A DNA stretch of 5,077 nt from JALOAR01 sp041649615 (GCA_041649615.1 JBAZMT010000060.1:1-5077); one strand, 5' to 3'; positions 1 through 4,533 are shown, numbered from the stretch's first letter. Notes: generated by a model from the letters alone, not told the origin. Program-made: numbers and translations.

Positions 1-2
1 GT

Positions 3-611
3 GTAGAGTATACCGCACAGGAGATCAAGCGCGCTTTGGAGTATCCGAGTGACTTTGGATATTCCGGAGACAACGAAGAGCTCTTCAAAACGTGGACCCT
101 AGGGCCTGTGATTATTCACAGAGATTCCGATCTTCTTACGGAGTCAAACCACGCCAGCCTTTTGGCGTCGCTTCGCGTGAATTTCGGAGATGAAAACGAC
201 GATGACGCGCAATGGTCTATTGAGCATTGCAATCACTGGGCGGTGGGTTGGTGCGACCATCTATCTTTCCGCCTGGTAGAATCCGACGGCGCGACGCCTA
301 CACCGATCGCGATCTGGATTCGAGCATGGTTCGATATGCTCGAAAACTATCCAGTCGCGGATTCAGAGGATTTCTCCGAGCGAGAATACGAGTATGCCTT
401 ACAGTCGATCTCTGACACGCTCCGGTGGAATTCGGAGCGTGTAACACTCCGTGACGGGCTCGATTATCCGGAATCGTGCGAAGCTATTCGCGAGCACCTT
501 TCCTCGCACGGTTCCGGTGAATTGCCGACCGAAAATCACAGCATGGAAAAGCATGTTCTCGCGGCCGCTCGTGAGCTCGGCTTTATCGAAGAAAACGAAG
601 ACGAAGAGTGA
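3..611 (+). CDS. Conserved phage-type protein of unknown function, 5' partial
   Basis: The reading frame is open to the left edge, so the gene probably begins outside the window. A TTG at 36 is an in-frame alternative start, but the 11 codons before it (VEYTAQEIKRA) look coding and continue the helix that follows, and no well-spaced SD precedes the TTG. The visible part is about 202 residues, acidic, ending in EENEDEE. Counting from the TTG, key motifs are LGPVIIHRDSDLLTESN (about 22-38) and HCNHWAVGWCDHLSFRLVE (about 64-82), followed by a YPVADSEDFSEREYE segment (about 105-119). From memory, proteins with HRDSDLL...SN and HWAVGW recur in phage and prophage accessory genes with no assigned role. 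There is no membrane segment or recognisable catalytic motif. It ends just before an intergenic control region, so it is probably the last gene of its own transcript. Family resemblance is fairly sure; function is unknown. Confidence 0.85.
   Translation, partial: VEYTAQEIKRALEYPSDFGYSGDNEELFKTWTLGPVIIHRDSDLLTESNHASLLASLRVNFGDENDDDAQWSIEHCNHWAVGWCDHLSFRLVESDGATPTPIAIWIRAWFDMLENYPVADSEDFSEREYEYALQSISDTLRWNSERVTLRDGLDYPESCEAIREHLSSHGSGELPTENHSMEKHVLAAARELGFIEENEDEE
415..442. repeat. 10-bp perfect inverted repeat inside the first gene
   Basis: ACACGCTCCG at 415-424 and its exact complement CGGAGCGTGT at 433-442 flank an 8-base loop. In RNA this would form a stable 10-bp hairpin within the codons for DTLRWNSERVT. 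No T-tract follows, so it is not a standard terminator. It may act in mRNA folding or be chance. Confidence 0.5.
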
Positions 612-640
612 ATAAAAGACGCTAGCTAGCGTCCTAACAT
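612..640 (+). promoter_or_regulatory. Possible promoter with 16-bp palindromic operator
   Basis: A perfect 16-bp palindrome, GACGCTAGCTAGCGTC, lies at 618-633, six bases after the stop of the upstream gene. TAACAT at 635-640 resembles a -10 box (TANNNT). A 17-base spacer would place the -35 at 612-617 (ATAAAA, a poor match), so the palindrome would fill the spacer, where a dimeric regulator would block the polymerase. Transcription would start near 647, at the foot of the leader hairpin. The palindrome is directly visible; the promoter is an inference. Alternatively it folds as a short stem with loop AGCT and helps end the upstream transcript, though no T-tract follows. Confidence 0.4.
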
Positions 641-646
641 ACGAGA

Positions 647-700
647 TTGAAACACGACGCCCGCGACGGCACCCGGTGACGTCGCGTGGTCGGGATTCAA
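647..700 (+). promoter_or_regulatory. Nested hairpin in the leader of the 720 gene
   Basis: The intergenic region folds on itself in nested steps: TTGAA (647-651) with TTCAA (696-700), CGAC (655-658) with GTCG (689-692), CGCGACG (662-668) with CGTCGCG (680-686), and CAC (670-672) with GTG (676-678) around a three-base CCG loop. Small internal loops separate the steps. The SD of the next gene starts two bases after the foot, so the structure could tune ribosome access, protect the 5' end or bind a regulator. It matches no riboswitch class I recognise. It is not a normal terminator because an A/G-rich SD follows instead of a T-tract. Confidence 0.45.
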
Positions 701-719
701 CAAGGAAAAGAGGGTTATC

Positions 720-1037
720 ATGAAAGCGCGAACAATCGATATCGAGACGATCGTGAAGTGTTATCACTCGCTCGTGCCGACTGGGCATTGGTTCGATCGG
801 GACACCTGCAGGTTTTTCGGCTGCAGGCTTCCGAAAGTCGCATACGTGCGAGACGATGGAGTTTCATTCTTCGTGACTTCAGAGGATAACTTCGATCGCA
901 CGGCGCGACTCTACACGGTCCGAGTGCAAACCAATGACGGCGAGATCGATACGGTAGGCGACTTTCAAGCCTACCGCGACGGCGCGACGGCGCGCAAGCT
1001 CGCGCGACGGCTCGCGACGGCGAGCTTGATCGACTAG
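720..1037 (+). CDS. Small conserved phage/plasmid protein (RDTxRFFGxR family), unknown function
   Basis: A 105-residue protein with a good start: AAGGAAAAGAGGG (702-714) sits five bases before the ATG. The motif order is GHWFDRDTCRFFGCRL (about 22-37), DGVSFFVTSE (about 46-55), ARLYTVRVQ (about 62-70), DTVGDFQAYRD (about 77-87), then an Ala/Arg-rich helix (ATARKLARRLATA). I recall a widespread small family in phages and plasmids with the pattern FFERDTMRFFGSR...FFVTSE...YTVR...GEFQ, annotated only as a domain of unknown function; this protein fits along its whole length. It looks cytoplasmic, with no signal or membrane segment. It is the first gene after the 612-719 control region and probably heads the operon running to about 3451. 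Its tail codons carry a repeated octamer and a hairpin, described separately. Confidence 0.85.
   Translation: MKARTIDIETIVKCYHSLVPTGHWFDRDTCRFFGCRLPKVAYVRDDGVSFFVTSEDNFDRTARLYTVRVQTNDGEIDTVGDFQAYRDGATARKLARRLATASLID
975..1028. repeat. CGCGACGG repeats and hairpin at the 3' end of the 720 gene
   Basis: CGCGACGG occurs at 975-982, 983-990, 1003-1010 and 1013-1020, and once more at 662-669 in the leader hairpin of the same gene. Overlapping them is a 9-bp perfect inverted repeat, CAAGCTCGC (995-1003) with GCGAGCTTG (1020-1028), ending six bases before the stop codon. A competing 6-bp hairpin is possible (1010-1015 with 1020-1025). Part of the repetition follows from Arg-Asp-Gly and Arg/Ala-rich coding in GC-rich DNA. 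Confidence 0.45.
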
Positions 1038-1045
1038 CGGCTAAA

Positions 1046-1096
1046 GAGGGATTATGCCGACGGTGCCCTATCCCTCGGGCGATCCCGACCGTCGGC
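1046..1096 (+). promoter_or_regulatory. Possible H-type pseudoknot or attenuator
   Basis: Two inverted repeats interlock. GAGGGAT (1046-1052, including the SD of the small gene) complements ATCCCTC (1070-1076). GCCGACGGT (1056-1064) complements ACCGTCGGC (1088-1096). The order a-b-a'-b' is that of a pseudoknot. The second stem ends four bases before TTTT (1100-1103), so alone it could act as a weak intrinsic terminator. The first stem would hide the SD. Arms of 7 and 9 bases in GC-rich DNA can arise by chance. Confidence 0.35.
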
Positions 1097-1173
1097 GCCT
1101 TTTCAGAGCTCACGAGCACCTTGCTCGCGGGCTGCGAAAAGGTCGCGCGGGATCGCGACTGGAAAGAAAGTGA
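1054..1173 (+). CDS. 39-residue basic small protein, unrecognised
   Basis: A short gene beginning ATG at 1054 and ending TGA at 1171-1173. It is supported by a clear SD (AAAGAGGG, 1043-1050) almost identical to that of the 720 gene, by a start 16 bases after the upstream stop, and by a stop six bases before the next start. The product begins MPTVPYPSGDPDRRRLF and continues as a likely amphipathic helix, RAHEHLARGLRKGR, ending LERK. It has 11 Arg/Lys against 4 Asp/Glu, so it is strongly basic and could bind nucleic acid or an acidic partner, which is inference from composition only. I do not recognise the family. The alternative is that this DNA is a structured intergenic RNA, since several inverted repeats fall within it. 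Confidence 0.6.
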   Translation: MPTVPYPSGDPDRRRLFRAHEHLARGLRKGRAGSRLERK

Positions 1174-1179
1174 GGGAAC

Positions 1180-1878
1180 GTGGAAAAGTTTATCACATTG
1201 CGGGACGATACCGATTTACTGTTGGCCCTCGAGATTGGACCACGCAGGTTCGCCTTTGTTGAGATCATGGATATGGACGACGCTTGTGGTCGCGATAATG
1301 AGGGGTATCCTCGTTATTGCGGTGACGTGGCGATCGTAGACCTCGAGGAGATCGGTCCTAGCAACATCGCGAGCGCGATGAAATCGTGTGGTTGGGATGG
1401 TATGCCCAGCACACCGATCGCTGTTGCGGAGGCGTGCTATCAGTACGGTGCAAAGGCGCCGATGTGGTCGCAGTCTGGCGGTAACCGCCGTGAACTCTTG
1501 CGCGCTGGAAAGCGGGAGGCCCGCGAGCTGGCAGGTGACGCCTCGGAGATCGAAGATCGCATGAGTCGCCCAGTCAACGCGATCGGCTCCACGGCCAACG
1601 AATACATGCGCGGCGATCTCGACTCTGCGATCTCGCGCGGGGTTTTCGCGGGCCGAAAAGAGGCCTGCATCATGGCGAAGATGTACGGCATGGATCAGTG
1701 TATGATTGACGACGCGCGCCCGGCCGACTGGCTTCCGTATCTCTTTGGTTTCATGGCAGGAAAGGCGGGCCAGGCGCCCATGGACGATCCCGATCTCGCG
1801 CCTGAATATCACCTCGGTTTCGAGCGCGGTCAGAAGGTGCGAGCCGGCGCGGCGCCGCAACCCGGTTGGATCAAGTGA
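1180..1878 (+). CDS. Conserved phage-type protein with GSTANEYMRGD and LGFERG motifs, unknown function
   Basis: A 232-residue protein starting at GTG 1180, preceded by a close SD-like GAGGGA (1172-1177). ATG 1267 is an alternative start but would remove a well-formed N-terminal segment (VEKFITLRDDTDLLLALEIG). The N-terminal third contains DMDDACGRDNEGYPRYCGD; the middle is charged and helical. MSRPVNAIGSTANEYMRGDLDSAI lies at 128-151, LPYLFGFMAGKAG at 165-177 and APEYHLGFERGQKV at 187-200, ending in PGWIK. The two G-F-x-x-G-type segments near the C-terminus look like one short repeated unit. I have seen this motif combination in phage hypothetical proteins but cannot give a function. No membrane segment is evident. 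It lies between the 39-residue gene and the zinc-finger-like gene, with gaps of 6 and 9 bases, so co-transcription is likely. Confidence 0.85.
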   Translation: MEKFITLRDDTDLLLALEIGPRRFAFVEIMDMDDACGRDNEGYPRYCGDVAIVDLEEIGPSNIASAMKSCGWDGMPSTPIAVAEACYQYGAKAPMWSQSGGNRRELLRAGKREARELAGDASEIEDRMSRPVNAIGSTANEYMRGDLDSAISRGVFAGRKEACIMAKMYGMDQCMIDDARPADWLPYLFGFMAGKAGQAPMDDPDLAPEYHLGFERGQKVRAGAAPQPGWIK

Positions 1879-1887
1879 GGTGACACC
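1877..1887 (+). promoter_or_regulatory. Strong SD block GAGGTGACACC, copy 1
   Basis: GAGGTGA matches the 16S anti-SD very well and lies directly before GTG 1888, overlapping the upstream stop. It fixes that start. The same 11 bases recur at 2966-2976 before ATG 2977, and similarity runs on into the coding start (RTGRCAC). Confidence 0.75.
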
Positions 1888-2244
1888 GTGGCACGTTGTG
1901 CATTATGCAAGGGGATCTTCGAGTCTGGTATCGGCAAATGCAGACTCAAGAATTCCGATGCAGAGATCTGTCGCGAGTGTGCTGCTCTACTTGAGCGAAA
2001 AGATATGATAGAGACTGGCGTTGCCGGGCTCTATCTCGAGGAAACAAAGCGCGAGGTAACTGATTGGATGGGTGGTCTTCAATTCAGAGTCACCGCTATG
2101 CAAAAGAGCATGGGGCGTGGATTCGGTGGGGCTCGTGTACCTCGTATCGACTTTCGTTTTACTGGACCTTTGGGCGAAGAGTGGTACGGGCGCGTTCAAG
2201 GTGATATGCAGCTCGCGCGCTGCAAGCGTCTCGTGAAAGGCTGA
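1888..2244 (+). CDS. Small protein with N-terminal Cys zinc-finger-like motif and C-terminal EWYGR motif
   Basis: A 118-residue protein; GTG 1888 is fixed by the GAGGTGA SD. The N-terminus has CALC (Cys4, Cys7), Cys18 and CREC (Cys28, Cys31), spaced like a small zinc knuckle or treble-clef finger. A charged helical middle follows (ERKDMIETGVAGLYLEETKREVTDW). The C-terminal part, RIDFRFTGPLGEEWYGRVQGDMQLARCKRL (about 86-115), is probably a beta hairpin plus helix and recalls a short phage motif of the form G-x-W-Y/H-G-R-N-x-G-D. Zinc binding and a nucleic-acid or protein-docking role are inferred from the Cys pattern; no enzymatic residues are visible. It directly precedes the Cys-rich 2258 gene with a 13-base gap, so the two may work together. 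Confidence 0.8.
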   Translation: MARCALCKGIFESGIGKCRLKNSDAEICRECAALLERKDMIETGVAGLYLEETKREVTDWMGGLQFRVTAMQKSMGRGFGGARVPRIDFRFTGPLGEEWYGRVQGDMQLARCKRLVKG

Positions 2245-2257
2245 AAGGAGCGATATC

Positions 2258-2980
2258 GTGACAGCCAGGGATGGTTTCGATCTTCTGGTCTTGCGATCGG
2301 CGAGCTCGAAAGTCGCCGGTTGCGCGGTGACCTACCAGCTCCACGAAACATGTCCCGCGACTTGTCCGTGGTACGGCGCAGGTTGCTACGCCCAGGATTC
2401 ACGGGTGGGGCATCACGTCGCGCGGCTCGCGGCGCGACTCTCGGGGTTGTCAGCGCAGGAGCTGATCAACCTCGAGGCCTCGGAGATCATTCGAGCCGCG
2501 CGCGACTGGAAAGGGCTCGTCCGTGGTGTGCCGTTGCGACTGCACGTCTCGGGGGACGTCTCGATGGCACGGGACGCCTGGCACCTCGCCGACGCCGATC
2601 ACGAGTGGCGCGGTGCGGGTGGGGGTACGTGTCACACGTACACGCACAATTGGGATCAGATCCCCCTCGGCGCGTGGGGCAAGATCGCAGTGCTCGCGTC
2701 AATTGAGAAGATCGCCGATATCGCCCGCGCTCGCGCCGCAGGCTACAGGCCCGCGCTCGTGTGTGCCGATGCGACGGTGACGAAAGCCCAGCTTGCAGCC
2801 CTGGGCATCAAGTCGCGGGTCTGCCGCTTTGAAGCAGAAGGCGTACCTTGCATCGCGTGCAAGGCTTGCCACAAAGCCGCGCCCGGTCTCCCCGTGATCC
2901 TTTTCAGCGTTCACGGGTCGGCCGTCGGCGTGCGTCGAGCTCGCGCTACTATCGCGAGAATCAACGAGGTGACACCATGA
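2258..2980 (+). CDS. Cys-rich GP88-like phage protein, putative metal-binding
   Basis: A 240-residue protein starting at GTG 2258 with SD AAAGGAG seven bases upstream. SSKVAGCAVTY is followed by TCPATCPWYGAGCYAQ (31-46; Cys32, Cys36, Cys43). Next come LRLHVSGDVS (93-102), GTCHTYTH (123-130), LVCADATV (167-174), Cys189, a CIACKACH cluster (198-205; Cys198, Cys201, Cys204, His205) and FSVHG (216-220). This order (TCP...CP..G.GCYA, R-L-H-x-S-G-D, C-x2-C-x2-C, F-x-x-H-G) is what I know as the phage gene product 88 (GP88) or related DUF family, whose function is not established. The paired Cys clusters suggest a bound metal or Fe-S centre. The N-terminal C-x3-C-x6-C is not the canonical radical-SAM C-x3-C-x2-C, so radical-SAM chemistry is not claimed. 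The length is compatible with a complete protein. Its stop overlaps the next start (ATGA), implying coupled translation. Confidence 0.85.
   Translation: MTARDGFDLLVLRSASSKVAGCAVTYQLHETCPATCPWYGAGCYAQDSRVGHHVARLAARLSGLSAQELINLEASEIIRAARDWKGLVRGVPLRLHVSGDVSMARDAWHLADADHEWRGAGGGTCHTYTHNWDQIPLGAWGKIAVLASIEKIADIARARAAGYRPALVCADATVTKAQLAALGIKSRVCRFEAEGVPCIACKACHKAAPGLPVILFSVHGSAVGVRRARATIARINEVTP
2966..2976 (+). promoter_or_regulatory. Strong SD block GAGGTGACACC, copy 2
   Basis: This exact copy of the block at 1877-1887 lies within the last codons of the Cys-rich gene and immediately before ATG 2977. It decides that start over in-frame upstream starts such as ATG 2848. Confidence 0.75.
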
Positions 2981-3180
2981 CACCACAGCGAACGAAAGCA
3001 ATAAATTTTTACGCTTTGAAGCTGATCTATCATCTTTCGCAAATCGGTGAGATTGATGCGGCGCGTGCCGTATTAGGCGCGCTAGTTCATTCCATGATTG
3101 AGATTGACGGCGTGCGCCTCGTGCAGCCGATCATTGCAGCCGAGGCGCGCGAGATCTTGGAATTCGACACGGACAAGTGA
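2977..3180 (+). CDS. 67-residue helical small protein, unrecognised
   Basis: ATG 2977 is chosen because a perfect SD block precedes it and because it overlaps the upstream stop as ATGA; the frame is open further upstream but only as an antisense-like, Arg/Ser-rich shadow of the Cys-rich gene. The protein begins MTPQRTKAINFYALKL and appears almost all helical: INFYALKLIYHLSQIG, then DAARAVLGALVHSMIE, then a short GVRLVQPIIAAEAREILEF helix. Its A/T content is higher than that of the preceding gene. The two hydrophobic helices look amphipathic rather than membrane-spanning, so a small soluble helical bundle or partner protein is likely. It is translationally coupled to the Cys-rich gene and could be its accessory subunit (inference). 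I do not recognise the family. Confidence 0.75.
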   Translation: MTPQRTKAINFYALKLIYHLSQIGEIDAARAVLGALVHSMIEIDGVRLVQPIIAAEAREILEFDTDK

Positions 3181-3226
3181 ATAAACTTATTCGCCATGCG
3201 TCTGTACATGGTGAACGGAGAATGAA

Positions 3227-3451
3227 ATGCGAAAAGCGGAGACGAGGGAATTCTGGGAAAGCGAGTTACGTTTCATTCAGATCGAGTGCGAGAAGGGAGA
3301 ATCTCGTATGAAGAGATTTACTGCTTACGTCATTATGCAAGCTCGCTTCGCGGAAGATGATGGTTTCTACTGGATTGCGCGAGATATGCGCCAATGTTGC
3401 CCGGCGTCGCGGGCTCCGGACGAAACGGCGCATTATCGTGCCGTCAAGTAG
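3227..3451 (+). CDS. 74-residue small protein with two possible starts, unrecognised
   Basis: ATG 3227 is preceded by CGGAGAATGAA, with GGAG at 3217-3220 and good spacing. A second in-frame ATG at 3308 has its own SD (AAGGGAG, 3293-3299, 8 bases away) and would give a 47-residue product starting MKRFTAYVIMQARF. The long form has a charged N-terminal helix (RKAETREFWESELRFIQIECEKGE), and the C-terminal part carries AYVIMQARFAEDDGFYWIARDMRQCC. There is no membrane segment or known motif. It lies 46 bases after the previous stop, a slightly larger gap than elsewhere in the operon. It is the last gene before the change to more GC-rich DNA. Function is unknown. Confidence 0.7.
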   Translation: MRKAETREFWESELRFIQIECEKGESRMKRFTAYVIMQARFAEDDGFYWIARDMRQCCPASRAPDETAHYRAVK

Positions 3452-3579
3452 GCGCGGCACCCGAGCCGCGCGAGGCCGCCGAGCTCGTCTCGACGTTCTC
3501 GCCTGGCTCGGACGCTAGGCGCGCGGCATGGTGTCGCGCCGATCGAACGCGCCGCTGGCGCGGGAGAGGTGTGTCGTGA
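3394..3579 (+). CDS. Doubtful small ORF bridging 3394-3579
   Basis: This 61-codon frame starts inside the 3' end of the 3227 gene and stops at TGA 3577-3579, overlapping GTG 3576 as GTGA. That coupling and the regular codon pattern in the second half (AAPEPREAAELVSTFSPGS) hint at coding. No SD precedes ATG 3394, the first 58 bases overlap another gene, and long open frames are common in DNA this GC-rich. It could be a gene remnant at the composition boundary. Confidence 0.2.
   Translation: MLPGVAGSGRNGALSCRQVGAAPEPREAAELVSTFSPGSDARRAAWCRADRTRRWRGRGVS
3452..3471. terminator. GC-rich hairpin directly after the 3227 gene
   Basis: GCGCGGC (3452-3458) and GCCGCGC (3465-3471) form a perfect 7-bp stem with a 6-base loop, starting on the base after the TAG stop. 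There is no T-tract, so it may be a weak or Rho-assisted terminator, or an mRNA 3'-end protector. It sits at the end of the less GC-rich operon, which fits a termination role. The rest of the gap to 3575 shows no clear promoter. Confidence 0.4.
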
Positions 3580-4154
3580 AGCTCAGTGAGATCAAGCTGT
3601 GCCCGACGTGCGTAGCGCGGGCAGGTGGTCGGTTCGGGGTCATGGTCGACGAAGGCGCGAAAGGCGGGTTTCAGGTCGTGGCGTTCGCTCGGAACGCCTA
3701 CCCGGAGACGCCGACGCAGGCGGGCGTCTACCACGTCCGGACGGTGCAGACATCGCCGGGGGAGCTATGCCCTGGCCCTCGCGCCGGGCTCCTGTGTCGC
3801 GCCGATGCGGCGCCAGTGCGCTGGACGTGCGCGCCGCTCAACGCGCGACTCCAACTCTGGGTCTCCCTGGCCGTCGAGGCCTGCGAGGCCTGGGGTGACG
3901 GACTGCCCCCCGAGGTGCAGGACATCCCCGTCGCCGAGCTCGAGGCGGCCGGGGCCCGCTGCGAGGAGCTTGCGACCGTCGCTCTCACCGCGGTAGCCCG
4001 TGGCGACTTGGCCGGCGCCGCGGAGCGACTCGCCCAGGCCGCGCAGCTCGAGCTGCTCGACTGTGGCCGGCGGGGCGGGTATGCTCGTCTTCACGACGAG
4101 GTGCGGAGCGCTGTCCTCGCAGAGAAGGAGCTGAATCATGCCCAGGAAGCGTGA
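3576..4154 (+). CDS. 192-residue protein with N-terminal CPTC motif, unknown function
   Basis: The start is placed at GTG 3576 because SD GAGGTG (3566-3571) stands four bases before it, as in the other genes here; ATG 3528 is in frame but has no SD and adds an Arg-rich stretch. The product starts MKLSEIKLCPTCVARAGG (Cys9, Cys12). Further cysteines are Cys65, Cys74 and Cys85, so with the CPTC pair a zinc site is possible. Residues about 86-190 are mostly Ala/Glu/Leu-rich helix (ELEAAGARCEELATVALTAV, then DLAGAAERLAQAAQLELL). The codons are strongly G/C-ending, unlike the genes before about 3450, which suggests a different origin or age. It overlaps the next gene by 17 bases. I do not recognise the family. 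Confidence 0.75.
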   Translation: MKLSEIKLCPTCVARAGGRFGVMVDEGAKGGFQVVAFARNAYPETPTQAGVYHVRTVQTSPGELCPGPRAGLLCRADAAPVRWTCAPLNARLQLWVSLAVEACEAWGDGLPPEVQDIPVAELEAAGARCEELATVALTAVARGDLAGAAERLAQAAQLELLDCGRRGGYARLHDEVRSAVLAEKELNHAQEA

Positions 4155-4458
4155 GGTGGTCATGTACCAGTCGACCGACGATCTCATCGAGGCGGCGTTC
4201 AAAAAGGGCGCCCGAAAGGTCAACGCCGACTTCGAGGGGTGCGTCGCCGTGGCCTTCATCGGCTTTGCCGTGGTGCCGAAGGGTACGAAGCTCGACACGG
4301 CTGTGGCGCAGGGGCTGCTCGACGGTCACTACGTCGAGCTGGCGTCGTGCTGCCGCGCTGACCTGGACGAGCTCGACGCCGGGCTCAAGGTGGCGAAGAA
4401 GAAGGCCGACAAGGCCTTCGACATCGCCGACGAGTACGAGCTCCAGTGGCCCGCTTGA
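4138..4458 (+). CDS. 106-residue small protein, unrecognised
   Basis: ATG 4138 has an excellent SD (AAGGAG, 4125-4130, seven bases away) and overlaps the end of the 3576 gene by 17 bases, so the two are translationally coupled. An ATG at 4162 (MYQSTDD) is a possible internal start. The protein reads MPRKREVVMYQSTDDLIEAAFKKGARKV, then a hydrophobic beta-like segment CVAVAFIGFAVVPKG (about 35-49), then a helix LDTAVAQGLLDGHYVEL, and a charged C-terminal helix DELDAGLKVAKKKADKAFDIADEYELQW that may form a coiled coil. The hydrophobic stretch is too short for a sure membrane helix. A terminator-like hairpin follows 17 bases after the stop, so this gene probably ends its transcript. Confidence 0.8.
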   Translation: MPRKREVVMYQSTDDLIEAAFKKGARKVNADFEGCVAVAFIGFAVVPKGTKLDTAVAQGLLDGHYVELASCCRADLDELDAGLKVAKKKADKAFDIADEYELQWPA

Positions 4459-4474
4459 GGCCCTGACGACGACT

Positions 4475-4493
4475 GCTGACCCGTGCGGTCAGC
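4475..4493 (+). terminator. Probable transcription terminator hairpin
   Basis: GCTGACC (4475-4481) and GGTCAGC (4487-4493) form a perfect 7-bp stem around a CGTGC loop, 17 bases after the 4138 gene stops and just before a new promoter. No real T-tract follows (GTGCTTG), which is common for hairpin terminators in high-GC bacteria. Confidence 0.55.
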
Positions 4494-4497
4494 GTGC

Positions 4498-4527
4498 TTG
4501 ACCCCGATGCAACCCTAGTTGTATCCT
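4498..4527 (+). promoter_or_regulatory. Leaderless-type promoter for the 4534 gene
   Basis: TTGACC (4498-4503, close to consensus TTGACA) and TATCCT (4522-4527) are separated by 18 bases. The -10 ends six bases before ATG 4534, so transcription would begin on or next to the A of the start codon. No SD is present; the bases before the ATG are pyrimidine-rich (CCCTCC). Leaderless mRNAs with TANNNT 6-7 bases before the start are well known in actinobacteria and Deinococcus. The -35 and -10 are visible; leaderless translation is inferred. Confidence 0.6.
4506..4525. promoter_or_regulatory. Inverted-repeat operator in the promoter spacer
   Basis: GATGCAAC (4506-4513) and GTTGTATC (4518-4525) are inverted repeats with one mismatch around a CCTA centre. 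The site fills the spacer and overlaps the -10, so a bound dimeric regulator should block transcription. The cognate protein is not identified; autoregulation by the downstream product is possible but unproven. Confidence 0.5.
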
Positions 4528-4533
4528 CCCTCC

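Noticed and set aside
1216..1860. 214-codon minus-strand open frame opposite the 1180 gene
   Set aside because: Arg/His-rich shadow frame without an SD; the plus-strand frame has conserved-looking motifs and operon spacing.
2846..2864. 7-bp hairpin CCTTGCA/TGCAAGG inside the Cys-rich gene
   Set aside because: It falls on the PCIACK codons of the Cys cluster, so the symmetry is most simply explained by coding; no control feature nearby.
2258..2980. Radical-SAM enzyme call for the Cys-rich protein
   Set aside because: The N-terminal spacing is C-x3-C-x6-C rather than C-x3-C-x2-C, so the defining motif is absent.
3196..3225. Nine-residue leader peptide ORF (MRLYMVNGE) ending just before ATG 3227
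   Set aside because: No SD precedes ATG 3196, and the peptide has no run of one amino acid or attenuator hairpin after it; a frame this short is expected by chance.
3449..3580. Stop-codon readthrough of the 3227 gene stimulated by the hairpin after TAG
   Set aside because: The frame after TAG is open for over 40 codons, but the product is Arg/Ser/Pro-rich and looks non-coding; no known readthrough context after the stop.
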